Shown here one piece after another: positions 24,418 through 34,989 of a stretch of DNA of 64,000 nucleotides. Position 1 is the stretch's first letter. Every line of letters begins with the position of its first letter. Below the pieces are notes generated by a model. It was not told where the DNA came from, made no database searches, and worked only from the letters and a program-made list of their open reading frames with translations. The DNA comes from Ceratodon purpureus (lineage: Eukaryota > Streptophyta > Bryopsida > Pseudoditrichales > Ditrichaceae), in contig CM026426.1 of NCBI GenBank assembly GCA_014871385.1, positions 1,067,201-1,131,200 on the forward strand, in the 5' to 3' direction. Made by a program: the position numbers and the translations under genes.

Positions 24418-27400
24418 TCACTCTCGGATGCGAACAGTTGGGTCGTTGGCTTCATCGCAACGTCGGTCCTCCTCGGATTCATCTGGGCTCATGTCGTCAT
24501 CAGACCGCGGACTTCTAGTGCTTAGCCGCAACTCATCGTCTCTGGTGATAACTAGCTTCTTCGTTGGACGGGATCCTTGGGGGTCGCGTATTCCATTTTC
24601 ATCGAGTTCTGGTCTACCTTCGGAGTTGTCAGGTTCGTACGGGGCGAAACGCGACGCAGTCCCCTGGAACCTTTTCTTTCGCTTTACACCTCTTGTTGTT
24701 CGTTGGATAACACTTCCCCTTGCAGGACCACTGGACACTCTTTCCCCAGTCGTGCAACTAGATGCACGTGCCCCAGGGTTCCGGATCGACGTAGATGGAA
24801 CCCCTCTCCGCACGGGCCGGCTGCGTGAAGAAGACGCGGTCAGAACAACGGACTGGCTACCGTTGGTTACAGCAGATCCTACTGCTCGGCGTCTGCGTCC
24901 CCGGCCGGAGGTCTGCTGCGGAAGGATGTGACCCCTACCAACGGGGGTGGAGAGCAGGGCAGAAGCTGGCTGTTGCTGGTTTACAGCCATACTTCCGGAC
25001 GTACTAGCAAGGCTTTGAGTTATGGGACGGCGTATTTCCTCAGACGGGGTCTGAACTTCCTGATCAGCCATCCTCCTTCTCGAATCTTCCTCCGTCATTT
25101 CATCTCTCCGGCGATTGATAGGTGGTAAATCCTCCTGAAAAACTGTTCAAATCTCTCCCTCCATGTTCGCCAGGTTCTCGTCGAAATCCCTCTGGCCGAA
25201 TGACAAAGAATCACTCCAAGGTTGCGAGAAGTCCGTGTCGACGATAGGTATCCTCCGGGCCGGACTACCATCTCCTCTATCCGACTGTATTTCTGCTTCG
25301 TTGATCGGACTCTCAGCTCGACGCTCACCTCCAGCATACGCCTGCCGTCCGACGCGACTATCCTCGCGGAGGATATCTTCAACCGCATCTCGGCGGTGTC
25401 CTGCGTCAAACATATTGTGGAAGAGCTCGGCAATCCGGACATCGCCACCGTCGTCACCGTCAGATCCTGCGTCGTCCGATCCGGATTCCTCAAAGTCGCT
25501 CTCGGGCGGATCGTCGTCCGCAAGTCCGACACCCCCCATGCCCAATCCGCCCTGTCCGACACCATCCATGCGGGCATCGTCCGCCACATCGTCCGCTACA
25601 TGGTCTCCTCCCCGTCCAACGTCTTCCTCCTCGTCGTCCTCGTCCGGATCCTCGCCATCGAGGTCATCGTCGGAATGAACCTCCTCTAAGCCATACCACT
25701 GTGCCGGACGCGGGGCCCGGCGGTGATGAACGAGTCTACTGTTCGTGTAGATATACACGAGGTCCTCCGCTCGTACATGTTTCAATCTATTGCGCACCTT
25801 GTTGTGCACGTAGGAGTACATGCTCCAGTTGCGCTCACACACAGACACGGAGCAAACCTGTCCAAGTATACGTCTAGCTATTGTTTGGAGAGCCCGGGCT
25901 CCACCTCCCATTGCGTCCCACCATTTGGGATAGCAGTGCCGTGCGCCTGGGGATCGGTTGAATCAGCAAATGCCTTCCCGATTCTCGAGGGAATCCTGAT
26001 ACTGGACAAGGATCTGGACGTAATTCTCCTCGTTAGACGATAACTTGCGAAAAACCCGGTTTAAAATGATCCTCGACTCCTCGTGGTTATGAAGTGGCGC
26101 CTATCCACGTAGGGTCGGGTTGAGCATCGCACCTGCCCAATGAAGATCTGTCAACATCATAGCCCATCTGTGGTCGAATGCAACCATGGCGTCTGCTGCC
26201 AGGTCCGCGTTCAATCTAAATGGATGGGAGGAAAAACTGCGGACGTGGTTCTTCAAATCGTACATCGCCCTCCAAGCTAGGCCCATTGCAGGTGCCTTCC
26301 CATCAAAAAGGCGTAATGCCTTCACCACTGGGATGACCATGTATAAGAAGTTATGGCACGTGTTCCAGAAACCGTCCGCACGCACATACTTCCGCATCAG
26401 GCGGACCCTCTTCCCTGCTGAGCTGTTCACATCAGGATAGGTTGCTAAAATACCTGCAAACGCCGGATCGATGACCATTCTCTCAAATGCATTCCGAAGT
26501 TCCACAAGACGCTCGATCATAATGAAATTGGTCGCGAACCGCGTCTCAACGGGCAAACGGATGGTCAGTTTGGGACACATCACGCGAAACAAAGCCATTG
26601 ATGAATGATGATTTCTAACCCATAGACAAATAAGTCTCGCCTTTCTGACTATGTGCTTCACCCAATCCTCCTTCCCCCAATCTTCGAGCAACAGATCCAA
26701 GCAGTGTGCGGCACACCCTTGAACATAAATGTGAGGATATCGTGTCTCGAGCATCCGACTAGATCCAAGCATGTTCGGAGCATTGTCAGTGCAAACTTGG
26801 ACCACATGTTGCGGTCCGACCCGTTCCACAAACGGACGGATCTGAGAAGCAATGTAATCGCTATCTTTGTAGTGTCCCGTCGTGTCTATGGTTCCAAGGA
26901 AAACATCGCCCCTGGTCCCACTCTGGATAACATTCAGAAGAGGACGACTCTGGACGTTGTCTTAACCGTCTGCACATATCGTAACACCGTATTTCTCTGT
27001 GGAATTGCCCGTGAGTTCCTTTACTTGTCTCACCATTTCCGCCTTTCTCGCGCTCAACAGTTTTGTGCGAATAGCATTCATCGATGGCGGCAGGTATGCC
27101 GGGAAGCGGGATCGCACTGTTTCCCGAACGGCGTTAATGAAGGCAGGATGCTTAACAACGTTGAATGGGATATTGGCTTCGTAGAATGCCGTCGCCCACA
27201 CTTTATCTAATCGAAGCTTCGTGGAAGCATTGAATCCTTGCACAATATTCAGTTGACGCATTTCCTTGGGTGGAGAACCCTGGGGTGCCATATCGGGCTC
27301 CTGCATAGCTGGCCCATCATTCGCGCGCGCCCCCTCGTTATCGGGAGCTTGAGGTATTACCGGATCTGGGACCCCGTCACCTCCCAAGCCAATGTCATGA

Positions 27401-27663
27401 ACATCATCGGGCTCTCTTCTAGGAACTTCACCTCCGCAGTCTACGAACAACCTCCTCACCCGCGCACTCAGCAACCTGCAAATTTGTATAGCGTAGTTAC
27501 CTGGAGCACCTAAAGGTCTGTATCCAAAGTGGGCGAACATTCTATCCTGACGGTACACAATAGTCACATTACAAATTCTACACCTAACCTGCCTCTGAGG
27601 CCTCGCACCCACCACGCCCAAGTCTTGCCACCACTGATCCCAGGCCTCTACTCTTCGCGGCAT
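24418..27663 (-). pseudogene. hAT transposase (BED finger, RNase-H-like core, HATC) with four in-frame stops
   Basis: The ATG at 27663 (MPRRVEAWDQWWQ) lies about 40 bp below a TTAAATAG box. Domains in order: BED-like finger (VRCRICNV... with His at about residue 46); DKVWATAFYEANIPFNVVKHPAF; a DUF659/RNase-H core with KYGVTICADG, GTIDTTGHYKD, VVQVCTDNAPNM and QGCAAHCLDLLL; and a HATC dimerisation region (YPKWWDAMGGGARALQ, SVCERNWSMYSYVHNK). After an acidic region comes a long basic, low-complexity tail to 24418. One frame stays open over 3.2 kb with no shift, but has stops at 26962-26964 (TAA, just after ADG where the family has Trp), 26101-26103 (TAG), 25963-25965 (TGA) and 25147-25149 (TGA). 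The copy is probably inactive and would need a transposase supplied from elsewhere. Confidence 0.9.
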
Positions 27664-28776
27664 GCCTGCGACAGAAAGCAAGAATCTGGAGGGTGAACGC
27701 ACTATTTAAGGCGAGATGGACCTATTACAGAAATTGCGCCCGACAACGCACTTCTAGCGTCGTTGAACGAGGGTGGAGGGATGGACTTGCCCTGATTATG
27801 TTCCAGATTTCCGATGGAGTTCGGACGGTCCGTTCCAGTGGGCTATGCTTGACCCCTTGAGCACACTTGGGTCTCATGCAGAGGAACCTCAGACGAGACC
27901 CCAAAGTCTTGAGACACGCAGTGCAAAGAAGGGAGAACAGATCGTGGTGAGTCGCATCTTTTATGGCACTCCCCGAGCGTGTCCGGGACCAGGGAGCGGA
28001 ACATCGCGGAGTTGTTCCGGGTGTTGCGGACGAGGTCGGACGAGGGCGGGATTGATGGCGGTCCAGTAACCAGATTCGATTTTGGTCCGCGTTGAAGGAA
28101 AAAGATGGTCAGGATCTGCATATTATGGCAGTCGTGTGCTGACATCGGGGAGGTGGTTCGCACATCGTGAGATTGGCCCATGTACGGAGATGGATCAACC
28201 ACGAACGGGCGGACTACCTGAAATCCGATCGTTTTGCGGAATGTGGTCACTCCGCAATCGGACATCGACGAGGTACCCCGACGGACTAGAGGCTCGGACG
28301 TGGTCCGCCGATCGAAACGTGCGCGTTCCGGAATCGGTCGGACGCGACCTCGGGGCAGGACTGCGGCGAAGGCGGACATAGTTGATTACAGGAACGATTA
28401 AACAATATCGCGTCGTTCTTCTAGAGCATAGGTCAAGGGTCGGAACTTTGCGAAGCGGAATCCGACTTCGGAAAGGCGGATTGTGTCTGGACAGTGAAAA
28501 CGGCGCCGGATAATACGAACCTCGCACATCCGCCCTTTGGCAGGAGATTGTGCCGGTCCGGTCTAGCGCGGATGGTGATCCGGTACGGTCGGATAGGGGC
28601 AGCAGGCAACGGACGTTCGGATTCAATCCGAGGCAGCGTCGTCCGGCAAAGGGCGAATGGCGGAGTATAGTGCGCGAGGTATGCCATGATATATAAACGG
28701 GAAGTGCGATAACACAGGTCCCTTTTGATGCAGTTAGCCCACAAGTTATTGTGGACGAGTCCTCTCCAGTTACAAG
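27664..28776. promoter_or_regulatory. Divergent promoter region between hAT transposase and small acidic gene
   Basis: Minus-strand TTAAATAG (27702-27709) serves the transposase, and plus-strand TATATAAA (28690-28697) serves the gene at 28777. The interval is crowded with CGGAC/GTCCG motifs from about 27800 to 28640 (for example GTTGCGGACGAGGTCGGACGAGGG). No coding exon is supported. Confidence 0.6.
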
Positions 28777-29493
28777 ATGGATCCTTGTGACATAACTAGT
28801 CTAGAGGATGAGGTATTAGAGTTCTTGCTCTCTTGGAATCCCGAGAGGAACGAAGTCGTTGGGGACACTGATAAGGAAACTGCTCCAGGAGCGGGCAGTG
28901 GAGACAAGGACATCGGCGTAGACAAGGTACAAGTATTGGGGGGAGGTCTATGCATTCCAGCTAACGAGGGATGCAAGTGGAAGGACAACAACGAGTACGG
29001 GAAGCCCGGAGGAAGTAGTAATGGGAGGTCATCCCCAGCACAGGGAAGGAAGCATTCCACCGCTGCTACAACCGCGATAGGTCCGATACGAAGAAACATG
29101 TGGGGGAGACCAGCCGCCAGGGTTTTCTATCCTGTCTGGTCGTGACTATCCCGTCGCGACGTCGGAATGGATCGCGACGAGGGTCCTCCAACGTCATAAT
29201 AGGTTTTGTAGTGTAAAAATGAAAAAGTATATATGAAAAGGTTGCCTAAAGGAGTTGAACCGTCACAATAAAGACCGAATGGGACGTCCGGTCGTGACTC
29301 TAAACCGTCGTGACGTCCCGACATTATGACGCAAGAGGGCCACGTTACGGCCGAATAGAAAACCCTGCCAGCCGCATCCGTAGAGACCGAAACTTCAAAG
29401 CCTAAGACTTACGTCGAGGAACTGGAGGCGATTTGGCCATCCAAGTACCTGAAACTGAAGAATGACATCGAACAAGCTAGGAAATCTAGGTAG
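28777..29493 (+). pseudogene. Small acidic cargo gene interrupted by a 250-bp hAT derivative
   Basis: The ATG at 28777 follows a TATATAAA box by about 80 bp. The frame (MDPCDITSLEDEVLEFLLSW) is open to 29117, then broken by the insertion. It resumes at 29376 and stops at 29491-29493. With the insertion and one CCAGCCGC removed it encodes 152 residues: acidic N-terminus, Gly/Ser/Lys-rich middle, and a helical charged tail (YVEELEAIWPSKYLKLKNDI). No known domain is seen. It is transcribed divergently from the transposase, so it may be an element-encoded helper, but nothing in its sequence proves this. Confidence 0.75.
29118..29367. mobile_element. 250-bp non-autonomous hAT derivative (MITE) nested in the giant element
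   Basis: The ends are CAGGGTTTTCTAT and ATAGAAAACCCTG. They are flanked by perfect 8-bp duplications CCAGCCGC at 29110-29117 and 29368-29375. The left ~90 bp resembles the left end of the giant element, and the right ~145 bp resembles its right end (shared AAAGACCGAATGGGACGTCC). It is therefore an internal-deletion derivative that retains both subterminal GTCGTGAC motifs and could be moved by the same transposase. Confidence 0.95.
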
Positions 29494-29869
29494 TTACGAA
29501 GTAAATAGTGTCCGGTTAAATACGGAGAATCTCCGTTATCGACGCAATGCATTGGCAATTAGATAAGAGGTTGGAAGATGCATGTCTGCTTAGAAACTGC
29601 ACTGGATGGATATTTCCGAAACAGAAAGGAGATATCAAACTACGGGGGACGTTCGGAATAGCTCCGTCATTATAAAACATAAATATACTCTGATCATCGG
29701 AAGATCAGCATAATAATAAACGGGGAATAAATATTATAATAAGGCCGAAAATTTACGAAAATTCTCGTCCCATATACAAAATAGTCAGAGAAAGAGAAGG
29801 CCAGAGTTAAGCATTCCAAGATTAGTAGTGAGCAGAATCATTAACAGCTGCAACACTCGTCTATAAAAA
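29494..29869. other. Non-coding interval
   Basis: AT-leaning sequence between two cargo genes. I see no exon, motif array or repeat here. Confidence 0.5.
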
Positions 29870-30709
29870 TCAAGCGTTTTCCCAAAAACCCTGCGGAAAA
29901 CCGTCCTGCTTGTTCACAATATCCGACATCTCACCGAGAGAAGGCATCGTTTTCCAGCAATACCATTGGAACTCGTAGTCCGTCATTTCGCGAGTCTCGT
30001 CACTTTCATGCTCCGAGTCGTCTTCGTCCTCGTCTACCTTACGCTTCTTGGCATTACCTGAAGATCCGTGTGTCGCATTAGGGGATTCTGCATTCGCCCT
30101 TATGGATCTACGAGATCCCAGCGTAGCGTCTCCCGCTTCCATCTCCAATGAAACCTGGCCAACTCCTCTGATTCTATCCCGGCGGAGTGGCCTCGTCGTC
30201 GTCCGACTTCCAGCCCTCCACCATCAGGCATGCGCGCATGCACACCCCTCACGCACTCGATCACTCGATGGACCTCCAGTCCGTGTCCGCACGATCTTCC
30301 GACCCTCCTCGTCCCCCCGGACCCCACTTTGCACCACCCGTTCCGCTGGAATGCGCACGCGTATCGGATGCATGATGCCTGTGCAATTCGCCACGGATTG
30401 GAACTGCAACACTACGACTGGGTCCCAGTTCGACGCCCACAGACGGGTCTCCATGAGGGGCACGGCGGAGAAGTCGGGACACAAGAGGCCATACTCTTCC
30501 TGAAACGCGTCGACGGATTCGAGCCAAGTCCGTAGACATTCCTTGGATCTCGGCACATCTTTCGCATGTTGAAACTCCCCTCCTCTTCTCCTCGCTGCAT
30601 CAACCCACACTGGCAAATCCGCGGATTCGTAGTCCGATCGGAGGAACTCGCTTAGGCACCGGCTACTCCCTTCCATACAAGATGGAGGGCACTCGCGCGA
30701 GCAAGCCAT
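29870..30709 (-). CDS. Cargo gene of unknown function, probably two exons
   Basis: Exon 1 starts at 30709 (MACSRECPPSCMEGSS) and contains CLRTWLESVDAFQEEYGLLC and WASNWDPVVVLQFQSV. A possible donor (GTGC/GTGAGG near 30260) and an acceptor before MEMEAGDATLG (30148) would remove about 110 bp containing a stop. The last part holds a basic cluster (KKRKVDEDEDD, resembling a nuclear localisation signal) and ends FPQGFWENA. No family is recognised. Spacing and strand match the other minus-strand cargo genes. Confidence 0.5.
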
Positions 30710-31400
30710 CGGGCACGGCTCGAAATGAGTTGAGGTTGGTGCAGGTTAGCGCGCGGAGAATAGACAACGCTACACCACCCAGGAAGAACGTTTTCCGCAA
30801 TGGTGCTGCATTACCAACGGCGCTCAACACATAGAAGAAGGGAGGCGATGATCATCATAGTTCCAAATGGGCATTTAATTTTCCCTCTCAGTTGCAATAA
30901 AACTAATAATCCACCTAGATTTTGGATTATGAAATCAATCCCAAGTTGCGAACAGACGTACACGCAGTTATAACAGGGCCGACGGTATAATCATAAAACG
31001 TAACACGCTCGATATGTCTAGAGAGTATGATATCATTCATAATACACCCTATCACACGAGTATCACTCGAGAACAGAATTGATAGACGCCCCCGGACATG
31101 TATTGGCATCATGAACTTATTAGTGACCACGCATGTACAAGTATGATTACAGTATCATCAATGATTTAACAATTAAAGTTTCATGATTCCAATACTTACG
31201 GATTCAATATCATGATAAACCAGCCTTATTCGGCTGCAATGCAGTGTCCGACCCGTTGTCCGATAGGCGCCGGACAATGGTCGACACCAATCCGACCATC
31301 GCAGACCTGCAACTACGCTAAACCCTAAGCATTGCAGGTCTTGATGTACTAAACTGCGATGTTTGGTACCCTACACCTTAGTGTTTCAACGAACAATATC
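30710..31400. other. Spacer, AT-rich with a small CGGAC cluster at its right end
   Basis: There is no coding exon. A motif cluster (GTGTCCGACCCGTTGTCCGATAGGCGCCGGAC) lies at about 31245-31280, just downstream of the F-box-like gene. The rest is AT-rich and unremarkable. Confidence 0.5.
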
Positions 31401-31748
31401 CTAGGATTTGTCTTCAGAATCCATAAAAGGCCGCAGGTTGAATGCAAGTCGGCTCTGGTACCAACGTGGCTGAATATCCACAAAGTTCCTCCACCCCCTG
31501 CAAACACAACGGAGGAGAGTGCATGTTCTGTAGTTCTCGATGTTGTCATCCTCGACCATCAACATCTTCCAGATGATGCCCTCCGAGACGTCTCCCGGGA
31601 TGGCAAGTAAGAAACTCGGCCTGACTCTCGTCCCCATCTCCACAATCGCCAAATACTCTTCATCGTCGCTAAAGTCAGAATCGTTCCTAAACTGGGCTGG
31701 CCCGAACAAGGCGATAGGACTCCCTGGAATCCCAGCACTGTGAGCCAT
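31401..31748 (-). CDS. Cargo gene: short F-box-like protein
   Basis: The single frame of 115 residues starts MAHSAGIPGSPIALFG. Residues about 45-95 fit the F-box pattern: LLAIPGDVSEGIIWKML, an acidic insert, then LLRCVCRGWRNFVD, with the typical hydrophobic/Trp tail. F-box proteins normally link substrates to SCF ubiquitin ligases through SKP1. No substrate-binding repeats follow, so this may be a truncated or adaptor-only form. The assignment rests on motif shape alone. Confidence 0.5.
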   Translation of the reverse strand: MAHSAGIPGSPIALFGPAQFRNDSDFSDDEEYLAIVEMGTRVRPSFLLAIPGDVSEGIIWKMLMVEDDNIENYRTCTLLRCVCRGWRNFVDIQPRWYQSRLAFNLRPFMDSEDKS

Positions 31749-32391
31749 CGCTGAAATGCAGTCAAAGTGTCACGTTTCAACGAGCCGTTGCCGAAGTGGA
31801 AAATAATGCACCGATTCCTAGAACGACCATGAAGATAAAGCAGGCGTAGCATAGTACGCCAGTCCATTTGATGGGAGGCGAACCGGGATATGTTGCCGGA
31901 CATCCGAATTCGATATGCGTCGGACCCGAACTCAGGTCGGAATTTGGCAGTCGAAGGTACAATGTCGGGATAGTGGCCGAACCAGGGTCCGACGACGAGG
32001 AGTGCAGGAGAATGTGGCGGACTTCATCGGAGCCGACAGCAATCGGATGGCAGATAAGCGTCTTGAGGGATGCCAGAATGCGGACGAGATCACGAAGGCC
32101 CGTCGGACGACGGGGCATCGATCCGGCGGAAAGCGGATGTCGGATCGGACATCGGACTGGGTATCGGATCGTACAGGGTGGCGCGGACGAAGCGGACTGG
32201 TACTGAGGCCCACCAGTATCAGACCACCTTTATCGCAAACGTGGACATCGGTTGTCCGAGGTGTCGCTGGGGCAAAAATGTAAAAGTGAAAATGTTGCCG
32301 TAAATATTCGGGCCGTCGCGATAAAGACCGAATGGGACGTCCGGTCGTGACTGTTCACCGTCGTGACGTCCCGTCATTATGACGCGAGAGG
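31749..32391. promoter_or_regulatory. Right subterminal region with CGGAC array
   Basis: From about 31885 to 32200 the motif is again dense (TTGCCGGACATCCG, GGGTCCGACGACG, GTGGCGGACTTC, GTCGGATCGGACATCGGACTG). From about 32272 the sequence matches the right part of the nested 250-bp derivative, including two GTCGTGAC copies. No coding exon is supported. Confidence 0.7.
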
Positions 32392-32420
32392 GTCACGTCG
32401 CGACGGAATAGAAAACCCTG
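32392..32420 (-). repeat. Right terminal inverted repeat of giant hAT
   Basis: It ends ATAGAAAACCCTG directly before the duplication GGCGGATG. Its reverse complement matches the left end at 26 of 29 positions. Confidence 0.95.
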
Positions 32421-32676
32421 GGCGGATGTTGGTGGATCATCGGAAAGAAAGTTGCCATCTGCGAACTTGGATCCAATGTTGGAAGCACTAGGATTGAAGG
32501 AACTCCTAGATCGTCCAGCGCAACCAAGAATTACAGCTTCTGACAAGGCAGTGGAGGAAAACAGCGGAGAAAGTAGTGGACAGAATTGTTTGAATCTTTC
32601 TATGAAAGAACGTCTTAAGAAAGCATTGAAGAAGCGTCCGGTGTCATCGCTGAAGGGACGTCATGACAATAACTAA
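32421..32676 (+). pseudogene. Right duplication copy plus 3' half of the interrupted CACTA gene
   Basis: 32421-32428 is the second GGCGGATG. The frame that left off at 12128 continues from 32429 (VGGSSERK, NLDPMLEALGLKELL) and ends with a basic segment (MKERLKKALKKRP) at the stop 32674-32676. Exact frame continuity over the repaired site confirms both the insertion boundaries and the pre-insertion gene. Confidence 0.8.
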
Positions 32677-34980
32677 CTTGAAAAAGAACAGAATTGATAG
32701 GCATACTAGGCCTTGATAGAAAAATTTCACTTCAATTACATAGTGCTCTTGTGTTATTTTAGTGGATTGTAGTAATCTGAGGTGCTTGACAAAATTTATT
32801 ATTATCTACCTGCAAAGGAAAACAAGTTTAAATCATTTTGTTCACCTTGAATGTCTTTGAGTTGCGTGAGACATTGCGGAAGAATCTTTAACGAAACAAG
32901 AAGAAGAGTACAGGTGAAGGATGTCTTCAGGAGTCCACCTTCGTAGTAAGGAAGGGCTCCAAAATAAAATGTTGCATATAGACTATTAATTTCGACTGTA
33001 ATATTCAATCTCATAGCATTTTACGTAATAATTACTGATGTGCATAGGTTTGCACATTTAGTACTTGTTAGAACACATCGTCATGATTAACTTTAGACCT
33101 GTATGTCAAGTTCTTAAACAAGTGCGTGGCTAAGGCGGATAGGTTTCTTATTTACTTTTCGATCTCATTAAGTAAAACTCTAACTCACTGTGTTTGACAG
33201 AGGTAGTGAATTCAAAAAAGTTTGACATATGAAACCTCAGAATTGATAGCATCGTAACCTTCCACATCTTTTTATGTGTATCTTTACTGTTGATTCTTTT
33301 TAATCAATATCTGCTACTCATAGTAGCATTGTGAGATGTAAGTAGAGCTTGTTAAATCCTAGTCGTTCATAGTACACGTTGTGTGGATCAACGAAGACCA
33401 AGTTTGTTAGCTAGACAGAACAGAATCTCTTCCAGTGGTCGTTGTATACATATTAAAAAATACATCATGCTATTCGTTGAAGAGTTGCATATGGAGTATA
33501 AAGCAAAGTTTTTATTGAACTGTTGATTCGTTGAAACATAATGTAATACATATGTATTTTTAAACATCATCACAATGCATCTGAAGCGAAGAATAACTTG
33601 GAAAACGTAAATTTTAGAATTTTAATTTTGATGAAAAGGTTCAGTTAATATGTCAACCCATTAGGAAAGAGGAAAAATCTACTACGTACATTAATTAAAC
33701 TTTTATTAGATTTTTTAATTTAAAAAGAACATCAGCAATCCGGACAATCAACCCTTTCGGGAGGACAATCCACCAAGCGAGTTCTTATATATATTTAAAA
33801 TGATTATTTATAATTTTTTAGAGAACGTCAGGAATCTAACTTATCAACCTTTTTAGGAAGATAAACCACCAACTGAGTTCTTTAAGGTAATTTGATAAAT
33901 AACAAAATATTTATTAAAACCAAAAATACATTTACATTGCACTAGATAATACATTTACATTTACATTTACATTTACAATTACATTTACATTTACATTTAC
34001 ATTTACGACAGACATGTTAAAATCGAATACATTGCAATAAATCACCTAGTTACCAATCATATGAAAATCAACCATACATTGCACTAACGAGCTCAACCAA
34101 ACAACTTCCTATCAACCATGGTATCCCCAACTCGAGTACTGGCGCCTCCAGGCAACACAACTGGGATATGGCCACGCCCACACGACAAAATCAACACGTT
34201 TCCCTCTGGAAACACTTTGAAGATTTAGAAACACTTCCGTTAATGCAGCCACAGACTGTGAAAGGGATTTGCATTCCAAGCTAACATCTAAAACCTAGCT
34301 TTAGAATCGAGGAGCATATCATGTGTTGAAGAAACATCCACTGTACTGAGAATCTACATTTACCTTAGGCAAGTTGTGCAGGGGCTGTGTCAGATGCATA
34401 GAAAGAAGTGGCAAGTAATCTAATCGAACCCCGAATCGATTGAAATTTCGTTCACCCTGTATGTTCAATTTCATTTTAGTTACAACTCTGTTGCCTTAGA
34501 GATAGTAATGCAGCAATCATCAGATTCATATGTGAACAAAACATCTTGCATCTCAATGAGAGGTTGCTGACAATTCAGCGAGCATGATATTCAGAGTGAA
34601 AAGCCGAATTCAAGAATCAAAAGATTCGTGAACTGTAAACAAAGGAAGATGTACTTATTCATTCTACCTGGACCAGCACCTCTCGTTGGCCATGAATATA
34701 AGTAACCCTGAAAGCCCCGTACCCTCAAAAATTAGTATTGAAGATAAGAAAAAGAGTCCCCATATATTCATAGAAAACTTTATAGACCAATTTACATCGC
34801 CTATGTAGACCAAACCTCAAGTTCCGCAGGTTAATGTTCTATTAGTGCCAAACGTAATAATGCTGCATAAGTATCAATACCCTAATCAACTGCAGTTTTA
34901 ATAACAAATTTTAGCATTCTTGTACCTCTCAACCTTGAGTTAAAAACATGCAATCTAACTTAAATGTGTGTATATGCAGG
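32677..34980. other. Non-coding AT-rich interval
   Basis: There is no supported exon. It contains a diverged 60-bp direct repeat (about 33727-33786 and 33823-33882, spacing 96) and a hexanucleotide microsatellite (see separate entry). It may include the right end of the CACTA element, which I could not place because the left end is outside the window. Confidence 0.5.
33937..34012. repeat. (CATTTA)n microsatellite
   Basis: About ten near-perfect copies of the hexamer CATTTA occur in an AT-rich region. Confidence 0.9.
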
Positions 34981-34989
34981 AAGTAATGC

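Larger units (their letters stand above)
12129..32420 (-). mobile_element. Giant 20.3-kb hAT transposon with multi-gene cargo
   Basis: The element is bounded by terminal inverted repeats that start CAGGGTTTTCTAT and end ATAGAAAACCCTG. They match at 26 of 29 positions and are flanked by a perfect 8-bp duplication. Both subterminal regions contain two GTCGTGAC motifs close to the ends, plausible transposase-binding sites. An hAT transposase gene lies inside (24418-27663, minus). Cargo genes found are a RING-like gene (13.2-14.7 kb), a kinase (15.9-17.4), a coiled-coil/RING gene (17.4-19.8), unknown genes (21.4-22.2, 28.8-29.5, 29.9-30.7) and an F-box-like gene (31.4-31.7). CGGAC/CGGAT-rich spacers occur from end to end, which argues for one element rather than unrelated nested insertions. 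Typical plant hAT elements are a few kilobases, so this size is exceptional. The strand given is that of the transposase. Confidence 0.93.

Noticed and set aside
24418-27663. In-frame stops as programmed recoding or U-to-C RNA editing
   Set aside because: Known U-to-C editing in plants is organellar and this is a nuclear transposon; similar stops occur in unrelated decayed elements here, so decay explains them better.
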